Below, piece after piece: positions 1 through 8,922 of a stretch of DNA of 64,000 bases. The translations under genes were made by a program, and so were the position numbers. The stretch is from an uncultured Clostridia bacterium (GTDB lineage Bacteria > Bacillota > Clostridia > Oscillospirales > CAG-272), in assembly GCA_948466345.1 (NCBI GenBank), contig CAOKAC010000001.1, forward strand, positions 1 to 64,000. The letters are read 5' to 3'. Numbering within the stretch: the stretch's first letter is position 1; every line of letters begins with the position of its first letter. Below the pieces are notes generated by a model. It did not search any database. It was not told the origin of the DNA and saw only the letters and a program-made list of their open reading frames with translations.

Positions 1-2
1 AC

Positions 3-764
3 CAGTCTGTTATCTGCATCGCTGCCGCCGTCTGCCTTTTAGGTGCGGCGGCTTTTTGCGGCTTCCATGTCTGCGACCATTACGCACACCAAAACGAGCA
101 GACGGAAGCCTTTGAGGAAATTGCCGAAAAGGTGGAGCAGGCACAGGAGGACGAGAGCCAAGCCCCCGAAATCCCGCTGACGGAGGAAGAAAGCATACTG
201 CCAGAGTACGGCGAGCTGTTTTTGCAAAATCCCGATATGGTGGGATGGATTAAGGTGGAGGGGACGAGTATCAACTACCCCGTCATGCAGACACCCAACG
301 AGCCGAATTTCTATCTGAAGCACAATTTTGAAAAGGAATACAGCGACTTGGGTACGCCCTATGTGCAGGAGGATTGCGACATCGCCCAGAGCGACAACCT
401 TGTGATTTACGGACACCACATCAAAGGTCAAAAGATGTTCGGGGCTTTGGAAGAATATAAATCCCAGAGCTTCTATGAGGAACACAAGACCATCCAGTTT
501 GACACCCTCACGCAGCATAACGAATACGAGGTGATTGCGGTATTCAAGACCGTGGCGTACAGCTCAGAGGGCTTCCGTTATTATGATTTTGTCAATGCGG
601 AGGACGAGGACGAGTTTAACGCCTATGTGGAGAAATGCAAAGAGCTTGCCCTTTATGACACGGGCGTGACCGCCGAGTACGGCGACAGGCTCATTACCCT
701 ATCCACCTGCGAATACTCCGCCCAGAACGGCAGGCTTGTGGTAGTGGCGAAAACGGCGGATTGA
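3..764 (+). CDS. srtB: Class B sortase, 5' end cut by window
   Basis: A membrane-anchored transpeptidase that cleaves a sorting signal and joins surface proteins to the cell wall. The frame is open from the first bases, so the true start lies upstream; about 253 residues are visible. It opens with a hydrophobic segment (about codons at 12-65) and a charged, Glu-rich linker. The sortase core follows, with catalytic His in YGHH (about 411-419), Cys in TLSTCEY (708-710) and Arg in NGRLVV (about 732). The TLSTCEY form and lack of a C-terminal membrane helix fit class B. In clostridial conjugative elements this gene commonly precedes the CD1108-type gene, as here (38 bp gap). Its natural substrate is not visible in ICE-1, but NPQTG and SPPTG proteins occur further along the window. 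Confidence 0.9.
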   Translation, partial: QSVICIAAAVCLLGAAAFCGFHVCDHYAHQNEQTEAFEEIAEKVEQAQEDESQAPEIPLTEEESILPEYGELFLQNPDMVGWIKVEGTSINYPVMQTPNEPNFYLKHNFEKEYSDLGTPYVQEDCDIAQSDNLVIYGHHIKGQKMFGALEEYKSQSFYEEHKTIQFDTLTQHNEYEVIAVFKTVAYSSEGFRYYDFVNAEDEDEFNAYVEKCKELALYDTGVTAEYGDRLITLSTCEYSAQNGRLVVVAKTAD

Positions 765-802
765 ATTGACCGCAAAACTTCTGGGAAAGGAGGTCGGTTT
801 TT

Positions 803-2599
803 ATGGCTGATATAAAGACCAGAGATGCGGTCAAAGGCACGATTAAGACCATTGACAAGGCGGCTGTCGCTTCGGAGCGTATGAAAGCCGCCTATGCCAA
901 GACCAAGGACAAGGCGGAGCAGGGCTATTATGCGGAGGAAAGCTCTGCCACCGAGTATGCGGCAGATAAAATCTCCCATACGGCAGACCGTGTAAAGGAC
1001 GAGGGCATACACCAATTCAACAAGCAGGGGCAGAAATCCGTCCAGACCACCAAGGAGAACATCATCAAGGCAAAGGATAAGGCGGCGGACTTCAAGCAGA
1101 AAAGGGCGGCAAAAGCCGCCGAGAAGAAACAAGCACAGGCTGCTGCAGAACGGAACGGCTCACAGCCCCGTCACAGGGCGGCGAGCCGTTCTCCTGCCCC
1201 CGATGCCCCTGCCAATGCAGGAGTAAATGGGAAAAGCCAGTTGATAAAGACCCGTCAGCAGGGGCAAAAGACCATCAAGACCACCGCCCGAAATGCCGAA
1301 AAAACGGTGAAATCCACCGCCAAGGGTACGGTCAAAACAGCCGAAAAAGGCGTAAAGACGGCACAGGCGACCTCTAAGGCGGCGATTAAGACCACGGAAC
1401 AGACCGCCAAGGCAACTAAGGCAGCGGCAAAGGCTTCCGCAAAAGCAGCACAACGGGCGGCACAGGCGGCAAAAGCCACCGCCAAGGCGACAGCCCACGC
1501 CGTGAAAGTGGCGGTCAAGGCTACCCTTGCAGCAATCAAGGCGATTATCGCAGGCACAAAGGCTTTGATAGCGGCAATCATGGCGGGCGGGTGGATTGCC
1601 ATTGCCGTGATACTCATTATCTGCCTTATCGGGCTGCTTGTTGGCTCGGTGTTCGGCATCTTCTTTTCGGGCGAGGACTCTGGCAACGGAATGACCATGC
1701 AGACCGTAGTCCGTGAAATCAACGCCGACTACGACAGCCGCCTTGACGAAATCATCAACGGCACATCCCACGATGTACTGGAGATGTCGGGAAGCCGTGC
1801 GGTCTGGAAAGAGGTGCTTGCGGTGTACTCCGTCAAGACTACCACCGACCCAGACAATCCGCAGGAAGTCGCCACGATGGACGATAACAAGAAACAGCTC
1901 CTAAAGGACATCTTCTGGGAGATGAACGAAATCAGCTCCCGCACCGAGAGCAAGACCGAAACCCAGATAACCGAGAGCGATGATGGTCACGGGAACATCG
2001 TGGAAACGGAAACCACCGTCACCCAGACCTACCTTTATATCACCGTGAGCCACAAGACCGCCGAGGAAATGGCGGACAAATACGGCTTCAACGGGGAACA
2101 GCGGCAGCAGCTTTCGGAATTACTTGCCGAGGAAAACAATTCCCTCTGGTCTGCGGTGCTTTACGGCATCACCATCGGGGATGGCGAAATCGTCACCGTG
2201 GCTCTGTCGCAGGTGGGCAACGCAGGCGGTGAGCCGTACTGGAGTTGGTACGGCTTTGACGGGCGTGTGGAATGGTGTGCCTGCTTCGTTTCGTGGTGTG
2301 CCGACCAGTGCGGCTATATCGACAGCGGCGTTATCCCCAAGTTTGCGGGATGCGTCAATGGCTCTCAGTGGTTTAAGGACAGAGGGCAATGGCAGGATGG
2401 CGGCTTTACGCCAGAAGCAGGACAAATCATCTTCTTTGACTGGGAGGGTGACGGGGAAACCGACCATGTAGGCATCGTGGAACGGTGCGAGAACGGCATC
2501 GTCTACACCGTGGAGGGAAACTCTGGAGATGCGTGCAGACAGCGGAGTTACCCTGTCGGGAGCAACTCTATCTACGGCTACGGCATCCCTGCCTATTAA
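803..2599 (+). CDS. CD1108-type conjugative element membrane protein with CHAP hydrolase domain
   Basis: 598 residues. It resembles the CD1108 family of mobile-element proteins that sit at the end of the transfer region of Tn916-like clostridial elements. Residues 1-255 are rich in Ala, Lys and Thr with heptad-like KTA/KAA runs, probably a long cytoplasmic helix. One membrane helix lies at about 262-288. The extracellular part ends in a CHAP/C40-type amidase-peptidase domain (about 467-598) with Cys in EWCACF (about 492), His in DHVGIV (about 555) and Asn in VEGNSGD (about 573). The likely role is local opening of peptidoglycan for the conjugation channel. The start is set by a GGAAAGGAGG ribosome site 10-19 bp upstream. 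Base composition is GC-rich compared with the cargo genes downstream. Confidence 0.85.
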   Translation: MADIKTRDAVKGTIKTIDKAAVASERMKAAYAKTKDKAEQGYYAEESSATEYAADKISHTADRVKDEGIHQFNKQGQKSVQTTKENIIKAKDKAADFKQKRAAKAAEKKQAQAAAERNGSQPRHRAASRSPAPDAPANAGVNGKSQLIKTRQQGQKTIKTTARNAEKTVKSTAKGTVKTAEKGVKTAQATSKAAIKTTEQTAKATKAAAKASAKAAQRAAQAAKATAKATAHAVKVAVKATLAAIKAIIAGTKALIAAIMAGGWIAIAVILIICLIGLLVGSVFGIFFSGEDSGNGMTMQTVVREINADYDSRLDEIINGTSHDVLEMSGSRAVWKEVLAVYSVKTTTDPDNPQEVATMDDNKKQLLKDIFWEMNEISSRTESKTETQITESDDGHGNIVETETTVTQTYLYITVSHKTAEEMADKYGFNGEQRQQLSELLAEENNSLWSAVLYGITIGDGEIVTVALSQVGNAGGEPYWSWYGFDGRVEWCACFVSWCADQCGYIDSGVIPKFAGCVNGSQWFKDRGQWQDGGFTPEAGQIIFFDWEGDGETDHVGIVERCENGIVYTVEGNSGDACRQRSYPVGSNSIYGYGIPAY

Positions 2600-2626
2600 A
2601 ATCGGGCAAAAGAAAAACAGAGGGGC

Positions 2627-2989
2627 TTATTCCTCTGTTTCCTCTTTTGCCTTACATAGTCCGTTTACAGTTGCTTCTATAACGGAAAGCTCTTTATCGT
2701 CTAAACTGTTGAGCTTTGCGTCTAAGCGTCTGCGGACGGAACTTTTTTTGACTTCTTTGTTTGGGAATATGTACTCGTCAACCGACACATCGAACATCGT
2801 AATAAGTTGGATAAACAGCTCAATGCTTGGATACTGTCCCTCATTTTCGATAGATTGGATGTGTCTGGGTGCATAGCCGATTATCCCAGAAAGCTCCCCT
2901 CTTGTCATTCCTCTGGCTTCACGGGCTTTCTTGATAGCCTGTCCTATCGGCGTAAAATCGAAGTCAAAATGATTGTTCCTTTCGTCCAT
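2627..2989 (-). CDS. XRE-family transcriptional regulator (ICE-1)
   Basis: 120 residues. A Cro/C1-type helix-turn-helix lies at about residues 14-70 (GQAIKKAREARGMTRGELSG, then a recognition helix around YAPRHIQSIENEG). A charged C-terminal helix ends in KEETEE. It faces the small excisionase-like gene at 3183, and the 190 bp between them holds two identically spaced dyads (3065-3083, 3087-3105). The simplest reading is a repressor of its own promoter and of the excision/transfer switch. GGTGGTGAGCTA precedes the ATG. The gene ends 27 bp past the convergent CD1108-type gene. Confidence 0.85.
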   Translation of the reverse strand: MDERNNHFDFDFTPIGQAIKKAREARGMTRGELSGIIGYAPRHIQSIENEGQYPSIELFIQLITMFDVSVDEYIFPNKEVKKSSVRRRLDAKLNSLDDKELSVIEATVNGLCKAKEETEE

Positions 2990-3040
2990 TAGCTCACCAC
3001 CTATACTCTGAAAATCTTACCCTTATATTTTACAGAGATA

Positions 3041-3110
3041 TGGCTTCCAGTTAAACGATGTGAAATCTCTCGATATAGGAGATATAATCTCTTGTAGCAG
3101 GAGATTAAAA
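3041..3110. promoter_or_regulatory. Twin operator dyads and leftward promoter for the XRE gene
   Basis: Two copies of the palindrome ATCTC-N9-GAGAT lie at 3065-3083 and 3087-3105, centre to centre 22 bp, about two helical turns. A leftward promoter reading TTTAAC-N17-TAAAAT on the minus strand can be drawn just downstream (about 3030-3060). This is the expected arrangement for cooperative binding of the divergent XRE repressor. Binding is inferred. Confidence 0.6.
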
Positions 3111-3125
3111 TTCACATTTGTATAC

Positions 3126-3154
3126 TTGATATAGTTCGTCCAAACGGCTATACT
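3126..3154 (+). promoter_or_regulatory. Promoter of the excisionase-like gene
   Basis: TTGATA (3126-3131), a 17-bp spacer and TATACT (3149-3154), a near-consensus sigma-A promoter. Expected start is about 3161, 22 bp before the ATG at 3183. A GGGAGG ribosome site lies at about 3171-3176. The twin dyads end 21 bp upstream of the -35 box. Confidence 0.75.
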
Positions 3155-3182
3155 ATATACAGTAAACAGCGGGAGGTCAGTT

Positions 3183-3356
3183 ATGTTTGAATATATGACG
3201 GCACAAGAAGCCGCAGAAAAATGGAATGTATCGCTTCGGTGGGTACAGAGGCTATGCAAGGAAAATCGGATTGAGGGAGCAATGAACATCAACCGTATTT
3301 GGCTCATACCGCTAAGTGCTGAGAAGCCCATTGATAAAAGAAAGAAGAAATCCTAA
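3183..3356 (+). CDS. Small HTH (excisionase-like) protein
   Basis: 57 residues. The pattern MTAQEAAEKWNVSLRWVQRL followed by a basic wing and RIWLIPLSAEKP is that of MerR/excisionase-type winged helices that bind DNA as small architectural proteins. It has its own promoter and a GGGAGG ribosome site. In integrative elements such proteins often steer excision, but this element uses a serine recombinase and the gene sits directly before the cargo operon, so it may instead be a cargo regulator. The stop codon lies inside the first half-site of the regulator operator for the next gene. Confidence 0.75.
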   Translation: MFEYMTAQEAAEKWNVSLRWVQRLCKENRIEGAMNINRIWLIPLSAEKPIDKRKKKS

Positions 3357-3384
3357 TCAAAAACTAATAAACACCTGCTATAAT
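3353..3384 (+). promoter_or_regulatory. Predicted response-regulator operator and promoter for the two-component genes
   Basis: Two 11-bp direct repeats, CTAATCAAAAA (3353-3363) and CTAATAAACAC (3364-3374), are followed by TATAAT at 3379-3384. The same arrangement with the same spacing occurs before the permease genes at 5504-5535. There is no good -35 box, which fits activation by an OmpR-type regulator binding tandem repeats. Confidence 0.6.
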
Positions 3385-3403
3385 TTAGCGTGGAGGTCTG
3401 TAT

Positions 3404-4072
3404 ATGGATAAAAAAATATTGATAATTGAGGATGAAGCGGCAATACAGAAAATACTCTCTGAGCCGCTTACCTTTGCAGGATACAAGGTTACTGCCGCTT
3501 CGGACGGATTACAAGGCATTAACACTTTTCACGAACAGGTTTTTGACCTTATTTTATTGGATATAATGCTGCCTAAGATTGACGGATATACCGTATGTGA
3601 AATGATACGGCAGGAGTCGCAAATACCGATTATTCTTTTAACTGCACTTGATACGGAAGATGACCAGATTAAAGGCTTTGACAAATTGGCTGATGATTAT
3701 ATCACAAAGCCATTTTCCATAAAGCTCGTATTAAAGCGTGTGGAAGCTCTTTTACGGCGGACATCATCAGATATGGTGTCAGACTGTATTCGTTACAAAG
3801 AAATATCTTTGAGCGAAACAGAACGAAAAGTTACTGTTTCGGGAAACGAGGTAGCACTTACCCACTTAGAATTTGAGATATTACTGCTATTCCTTAAAAA
3901 CAAGGGGCGTGTTTTTACAAGAGATGACCTGCTAAACCTCGTTTGGGGCTATGATTTTGTAGGAGATGAAAAAGGTGTGAATTTCCACATTATGAATTTA
4001 CGCAAAAAGTTGAATGTCGATTATATTGAAACGGTCAGAGGGGTGGGATATAGAATTGCGAAAGAGAATTAA
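3404..4072 (+). CDS. OmpR-family response regulator
   Basis: 222 residues. The N-terminal receiver domain (1-115) has the acidic pocket EDE near residue 9, phospho-acceptor Asp in LLDIMLP, Thr in LLTA and Lys in TKPF. A C-terminal winged-helix domain ends in TVRGVGYRIAKEN. Its kinase follows with overlapping ends, and the target operon is probably the adjacent FtsX/ABC genes, since both units share a tandem-repeat operator. In Firmicutes this gene set commonly senses and resists antimicrobial peptides; that role is inferred here. Confidence 0.95.
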   Translation: MDKKILIIEDEAAIQKILSEPLTFAGYKVTAASDGLQGINTFHEQVFDLILLDIMLPKIDGYTVCEMIRQESQIPIILLTALDTEDDQIKGFDKLADDYITKPFSIKLVLKRVEALLRRTSSDMVSDCIRYKEISLSETERKVTVSGNEVALTHLEFEILLLFLKNKGRVFTRDDLLNLVWGYDFVGDEKGVNFHIMNLRKKLNVDYIETVRGVGYRIAKEN

Positions 4073-5426
4073 AAACAGTCTAAGTATAAAAGTGTTTTTG
4101 TGGGTGTTCTCCGCCCTTACTATTTGCAGTATGCTGATTTATGGAATTGTATTGACAGTCCTGCCCAAGCAATATCAGGTTACATCGGATAAGCAACTGG
4201 ATACAAATACAGAAATTCTTGTTTCAAAATTGCAGAGTATGCGTTATGAGGAAGCGGTTAATGAAATTTACAATTTTTGTATTCAGAACAATTCAACAGC
4301 AATACTCAGTGACGATAATGAAACATTGACTTTCGGTGAAATAAAATCAGAAACTCATACTGTTGCAACATCAAGTATTGCAACAACAGTTACTTTTTCA
4401 GACAGTAAAACAGAATATGCACTGGTGGTATCTTCTCTGTCGCAAACGGCTGATATAATATTAAGCCTTATGCTTCGCTTTTTGCCTGTTGTTTTTGCAA
4501 TTATTTTATTGCTATCATCGTTAAGTGCCTTTATTTGCAGCAGGGTTATTGTCAGTCCTATTGCTAAAATCAGTCAGATTTCTAAGCGAATGACATCGCT
4601 TGATATGACTTGGAAGTGCGATATTGAAAGTAGCGATGAAATTGGCGTACTTGCTTCCAGTCTGAATACAATGGCAAGCCGATTGCAGGAAACGATGGAA
4701 GAATTAACAAACGCCAATCGTCAACTAACTGACGATGTAGAAAAATTCAAGACATTGGAAGAACAACGCAGAAACTTTTTTTCAGCAGTATCCCATGAAT
4801 TGAAAACCCCGCTTACTATCCTAAAAGGGCAAATCGAAAATATGATTCTGGGTTACGGGGATTATCAAAATTACGAAAAATATCTGCCCGAAGCACTAAA
4901 AGCCACGGAGGATATAGAACATCTTGTGAAAGAAATTATTGCCATATCCAAAATGGAAAGTATGGACTTAGAGGACACCTTGCAGGAGGTTTCGCTAAAA
5001 CAAACGGTAAATGATACGATACAGACTATTTTGCCGCTTGCACAGGATAAGAATATTCAGATACACCATAATATCAATACCGATATGGTTTTGTCCGTCA
5101 ATCCTAATCTTTGGAATAAAGCCCTTTCTAATATTATTGGGAATGCTGTCAGACATTCTCCCTGCGGTAACGATGTTTTTGTCACTTTTCAATCCTATGA
5201 TAACAGAAATACCCTCATTATTGAAAATACTGGAGCGTCCATTCCAGAAGCTGACCTTCCTCATATGTTTACGCCATTTTATCGGACAGACAAATCAAGG
5301 AACAAGGCAACTGGAGGAAGCGGTCTGGGACTATACATTGTCAAAACAATTCTTGACCTGCATAGCATGACATATCTCATAAAAAATACGGAGCAAGGTG
5401 TAGCATTTTTCCTTTATCTGAATTGA
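4056..5426 (+). CDS. Sensor histidine kinase
   Basis: About 456 residues. The TTG at 4056 is preferred because it follows GAGGGGTGGG and overlaps the regulator's end by 17 bp; longer versions would lie deep in the regulator gene. Two membrane helices (about 10-33 and 140-170) flank an extracytoplasmic sensor of roughly 110 residues. A HAMP segment, a HisKA domain with phospho-His in SAVSHELKTP and a HATPase domain with N-box and GSGLGLYIV follow. The pair resembles the long-sensor kinases of cell-envelope stress systems. A strong terminator follows at 5443-5475. Confidence 0.93.
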   Translation: MRKRIKNSLSIKVFLWVFSALTICSMLIYGIVLTVLPKQYQVTSDKQLDTNTEILVSKLQSMRYEEAVNEIYNFCIQNNSTAILSDDNETLTFGEIKSETHTVATSSIATTVTFSDSKTEYALVVSSLSQTADIILSLMLRFLPVVFAIILLLSSLSAFICSRVIVSPIAKISQISKRMTSLDMTWKCDIESSDEIGVLASSLNTMASRLQETMEELTNANRQLTDDVEKFKTLEEQRRNFFSAVSHELKTPLTILKGQIENMILGYGDYQNYEKYLPEALKATEDIEHLVKEIIAISKMESMDLEDTLQEVSLKQTVNDTIQTILPLAQDKNIQIHHNINTDMVLSVNPNLWNKALSNIIGNAVRHSPCGNDVFVTFQSYDNRNTLIIENTGASIPEADLPHMFTPFYRTDKSRNKATGGSGLGLYIVKTILDLHSMTYLIKNTEQGVAFFLYLN

Positions 5427-5442
5427 TAGTAGCTTCATTCTC

Positions 5443-5475
5443 AAAAAGCTGTCAGCAACTCGCTGGCAGCTTTTT
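5443..5475 (+). terminator. Intrinsic terminator after the kinase gene
   Basis: AAAAAGCTG-T-CAGC pairs with GCTG-G-CAGCTTTTT around a 5-nt loop, followed by more T. It separates the two-component unit from the permease unit, so the latter needs its own promoter (5530-5535). Confidence 0.85.
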
Positions 5476-5503
5476 TGCAATCAAATCAAAGCCTTACGAA
5501 AAT

Positions 5504-5535
5504 CAAACCAAAAACTAATCAAAGGTCTGTATGAT
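5504..5535 (+). promoter_or_regulatory. Predicted response-regulator operator and promoter for the ABC transporter genes
   Basis: Direct repeats CAAACCAAAAA (5504-5514) and CTAATCAAAGG (5515-5525) with an 11-bp period, followed by TATGAT at 5530-5535. CAAAAACTAAT is shared exactly with the operator before the regulator gene, and the distance to the -10 box is the same (21 bp) in both. Further AATCAAA half-sites lie just upstream. Confidence 0.6.
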
Positions 5536-5564
5536 AAATTGCAGAAAGGAGCTGAGTAACTTAG

Positions 5565-6926
5565 ATGAATTTTACACAAAGAGCTTTTGTTTACATATCA
5601 CGCAAAAAAGGAAAAACCGTGAGCCTGTTTTTGGTGGTATTCGTAGTTGCGGTTTTTCTGATTTCGTGTTTTGGCGTTTTGAAAGCCTCAGAAAGATTGT
5701 CAAGGGATATTCGCACTTCTCTCGGTGCGGCTTTCTATATAAGAGCAAACACCGAAGTGTCAATGAACGAAAAAGGCGAAACAGAAGTAAAGGAAAACCA
5801 TGTCCATATTACCCAAAAGGAAATAGATGAGATTATGCAGACGGGAGAAATCAAATACTATAATCCCATCAATTACGGTTTTGCGAAAAGTGATACAATC
5901 CAATTTATTCAAGGCGATAAACACACAGCCGAAAACAATATGGGAAAGGTGGCAGCACTTCGCTTTTCTGCACTTGCCCCTAATTTTACAGACGAAACAG
6001 CCGTACTGGTAGAAGGAAAGCATATCACCGAAACGGATAACGGAAAAATCCTTATCAGCGAACAGTTGGCAAATGCAAATCATCTGTCTGTTGGGGATAT
6101 GTTGACGCTGACCCACGCCAAGCTCGGTGAAGCTGACGGAGCGTACATTGACGAGATACCAGTTAAAACAGCCTATGCCCAAGTAGAGGTGTTGGGAATA
6201 TATAGGCTGAATACCGAGGACACATCTATTAAGCCAACTGCGGGCGTTGCTGATAACGAGATATATGCGAGCCTTGATGTTTTGAACGAGTTAAACGAGA
6301 GTGAAGCAGGTATTTACACGGGTGAAGTTGATTTCTATATTACTGACCCTGCCAAACTCGAAAGCATTACCCGTAATGTTCAGTTATTGCAGTCTATTGA
6401 CTGGACAACACATTTTATCCGTACCAATGATTTTCAATATTCCAAGATAGCAGACCAGTTATCTTCTCTCGGAGATTTAGTGAAGATACTGCTTGTCCTT
6501 GTGTCAGTTGTCAGTACGGCATTTTTGACCTTGCTATTAACCATGCGTATGCGTGGCAGAATGCAGGAAGCAGGCATTTTGCTTGCGGCAGGAATTTCAA
6601 AAGGGCAGATTATGGCGGGATTTTTGTTGGAGGTATTGTCAGTTACGATAATGGCACTGATTTTATCCTATATTGCTTCTTTGTGTGTTACTGGCTTTTT
6701 AGGACACAGTTTGTTTGGTGAGCTGCAACCTAACCTGTTAAACGAAGAAACGATAACGGCAGGAATACAAAACAATCTTGAAATTGAAAACTATCTGAAG
6801 CTGAGTGCTGTAGAAACATTGCTTATTTATTTTTGCCAATTCATCGTAATTGCAGCTTCAACATTGGTATCGTCTATTATGATAATGCGGCTGAAACCAA
6901 AAGAAATTTTATCAAAAATGAGTTAG
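5565..6926 (+). CDS. FtsX-like ABC permease, first subunit
   Basis: 453 residues with the MacB/FtsX layout: an N-terminal membrane helix (about 19-42), a large extracytoplasmic domain (about 43-305), then three helices near 306-335, 357-385 and 410-440. A conserved short loop reads GRMQEAGILLAAGISKGQI. It ends in LKPKEILSKMS, closely matched by SKPKDILTKMS in the next gene, so the two permeases are paralogous and probably form a heterodimer with the ATPase. An AAAGGAG ribosome site lies 13 bp before the ATG. Such transporters act on peptide antibiotics or surface lipids; the substrate cannot be read here. Confidence 0.9.
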   Translation: MNFTQRAFVYISRKKGKTVSLFLVVFVVAVFLISCFGVLKASERLSRDIRTSLGAAFYIRANTEVSMNEKGETEVKENHVHITQKEIDEIMQTGEIKYYNPINYGFAKSDTIQFIQGDKHTAENNMGKVAALRFSALAPNFTDETAVLVEGKHITETDNGKILISEQLANANHLSVGDMLTLTHAKLGEADGAYIDEIPVKTAYAQVEVLGIYRLNTEDTSIKPTAGVADNEIYASLDVLNELNESEAGIYTGEVDFYITDPAKLESITRNVQLLQSIDWTTHFIRTNDFQYSKIADQLSSLGDLVKILLVLVSVVSTAFLTLLLTMRMRGRMQEAGILLAAGISKGQIMAGFLLEVLSVTIMALILSYIASLCVTGFLGHSLFGELQPNLLNEETITAGIQNNLEIENYLKLSAVETLLIYFCQFIVIAASTLVSSIMIMRLKPKEILSKMS

Positions 6927-6938
6927 GAGGATTTTGAA

Positions 6939-8240
6939 ATGAGCTTTATAAAAAGAGCAGGTCTGTACTGTTTCAGACAACGGTTTAAGACGGTCATATT
7001 ATTTTTGGTATTGACGCTTATAGCGACTTTTATGCTGACGGGCATTGCCGTTCGTGACGCAGCTAAGGGTGCGACAGCAAATGTTCAGACAGCTATTGGC
7101 GGAAAAATCATGCTTGACCTTGACACGGACGGACATATGGGAGGAGGTCAGCAAAACCAATGGGGAACAGTTTACGGGTACAATGGAGATTTGATTACAC
7201 AGGAAATTGTAGACGCAATCGGAAAGGTTGATGGTGTTGTAGATTACAATTCTGAGGACACAGCGAGTTATTATGGTGCAGGCGTTGATTTCAAATATCT
7301 GCCCGCTGCCTTTGGTCTGAGCTATACACAGTATGGGGAAGCATCAAGTTATACTGCAACATTATCATCTGAAAAATGCTCCAAGTTCCAAAGCGGCAAA
7401 TATAAATTAGTAGAAGGCAGACATATTACGCCAGACGATAAGCACGCTTGTTTGATTTCAAAGGAACTTGCCGACTATAACAAGTTGTCTGTGGGTGATA
7501 AGATTAAAATGTACTCTCTGGATTCGGACGCTATATCGGAATTTGAAATCGTGGGGATTTTTGACGGCACAGAGGGTACTTCGGGGAACCCTTTAACCGT
7601 AGATGAAATTCCTGCCAACTGCGGCTATATAGATTATGCGACGATGTTTGAACTATTCAAAAAGGAATTGAATGGGTATCAGCAGTTGACTATCTATGTG
7701 GAAGACCCTGTTAGCATCCAAAATGTTTACGACAAAATCTCTGCTTTGCCAGAGCTAAAGGGCAAAACCTTGAAGCTCAGCATTGATACCGATGAGTACG
7801 ATGTTGTTTCTACACCTTTAGAGTCCCTGCAACAACTGGTAAATATAACAATTATTATTATTTCAGTTGTTAGCGTTGTGATACTTACCCTGCTACTTAC
7901 AATCTGGATTAGAGGACGCAAAAAAGAAATAGGGATTTTGCTTTCCGTTGGCAAGAGTAAGCTGAATATTATTTTACAGATTTTTACAGAAACTATTGTT
8001 GTAGCGGTTATTTCATTTATAGCATCTATACCGTTTAGTAATCTGATAGCAGAAAAAGCAGGAGCGTTTTTAGTATCCAGAGTTACTACGGGAACAGCAA
8101 ATCTCGATGTGCAGATTAACGCAGCTTATCTGCTCCCTCTATATTTAATTGGAATTTTGCTGATTGCAGTAGCGGTTATTGCTTCATCGTGGACTGTTGT
8201 TCGTTCAAAGCCGAAAGATATTCTTACGAAAATGAGTTAA
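6939..8240 (+). CDS. FtsX-like ABC permease, second subunit
   Basis: 433 residues with the same topology as its neighbour: a helix near 15-38, an extracytoplasmic domain with a Gly-rich segment (MGGGQQNQWG), then three helices in the last 150 residues around RGRKKEIGILLSVGKSKLNI. It lies 12 bp downstream of the first permease with a TTAGGAGG ribosome site and is followed 13 bp later by the ATPase. The three-gene order permease-permease-ATPase behind a two-component pair suggests one regulated export or detoxification system carried as ICE cargo. Confidence 0.9.
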   Translation: MSFIKRAGLYCFRQRFKTVILFLVLTLIATFMLTGIAVRDAAKGATANVQTAIGGKIMLDLDTDGHMGGGQQNQWGTVYGYNGDLITQEIVDAIGKVDGVVDYNSEDTASYYGAGVDFKYLPAAFGLSYTQYGEASSYTATLSSEKCSKFQSGKYKLVEGRHITPDDKHACLISKELADYNKLSVGDKIKMYSLDSDAISEFEIVGIFDGTEGTSGNPLTVDEIPANCGYIDYATMFELFKKELNGYQQLTIYVEDPVSIQNVYDKISALPELKGKTLKLSIDTDEYDVVSTPLESLQQLVNITIIIISVVSVVILTLLLTIWIRGRKKEIGILLSVGKSKLNIILQIFTETIVVAVISFIASIPFSNLIAEKAGAFLVSRVTTGTANLDVQINAAYLLPLYLIGILLIAVAVIASSWTVVRSKPKDILTKMS

Positions 8241-8253
8241 GGAGGACACATAA

Positions 8254-8922
8254 ATGAGTATCATAAAAACTTGTAATGTTAAATATTCCTACGATGGGAA
8301 CAGGAATGTACTAAAAAATATATCTACCGATTTTGAGGTAGGGAAAATTTATGCAATCCTTGGTCCGAGTGGGTGCGGAAAAACAACCCTGCTCTCTCTG
8401 CTTGGTGGCTTGGATAGTCCTTCTGACGGACAGGTACTGTTTCAAGGAGAAGACATTGAGAAAAAGGGACTTGCATATCATCGCAAAAATAATGTGGCAT
8501 TCATTTTTCAAAGCTATAATCTGATTGACTATATGACGCCTGCCGAAAATGTGGCGTTGACTTCTAAACTTCCGCCGCTGCCTATCTTGGAGCGTTTGGG
8601 GCTTACAAAGGAGGAAGCAAAGCGAAATGTTCTGAAGCTCTCTGGCGGACAGCAGCAACGAGTGGCAATCGCCCGTGCATTAGCTTCTGACGCAAGCGTT
8701 ATTCTTGCGGACGAGCCGACAGGAAATCTTGACGAAGATACTGCGGTTGAAATTACAAACATTCTGAAAGAATGTGCCCATCAGATGAATAAGTGCGTAA
8801 TCATCGTAACGCACTCGAATGAACTTGCAAAGCAGGCGGATGTGATTTTGAAATTGCGAAAAGGAGAACTGCAAATTGCAGATATTCCCGATACAGATAT
8901 GCGAAAAGGATGGAAAAGCTAA
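8254..8922 (+). CDS. ABC transporter ATPase (MacB/LolD type)
   Basis: 222 residues, the usual size for the ATPase of FtsX-like permeases. Walker [10 protein letters not shown] lies near residue 38, the Q-loop in [14 protein letters not shown], the signature LSGGQQQR near 128-136, Walker [13 protein letters not shown] near 150 and the switch His in IVTHSNE. The internal segment between Q-loop and signature is somewhat short, but all motifs are intact. AAGGAGG precedes the start. The small gene at 8923 begins one base after the stop codon, so they are likely co-translated. Confidence 0.95.
   Translation: MSIIKTCNVKYSYDGNRNVLKNISTDFEVGKIYAILGPSGCGKTTLLSLLGGLDSPSDGQVLFQGEDIEKKGLAYHRKNNVAFIFQSYNLIDYMTPAENVALTSKLPPLPILERLGLTKEEAKRNVLKLSGGQQQRVAIARALASDASVILADEPTGNLDEDTAVEITNILKECAHQMNKCVIIVTHSNELAKQADVILKLRKGELQIADIPDTDMRKGWKS

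Noticed and set aside
1160-1771. Leftward ORFs opposite the CD1108-type gene
   Set aside because: Mirror frames of a GC-rich, Ala/Lys-repeat coding sequence; Cys/Gly/Arg-rich nonsense.
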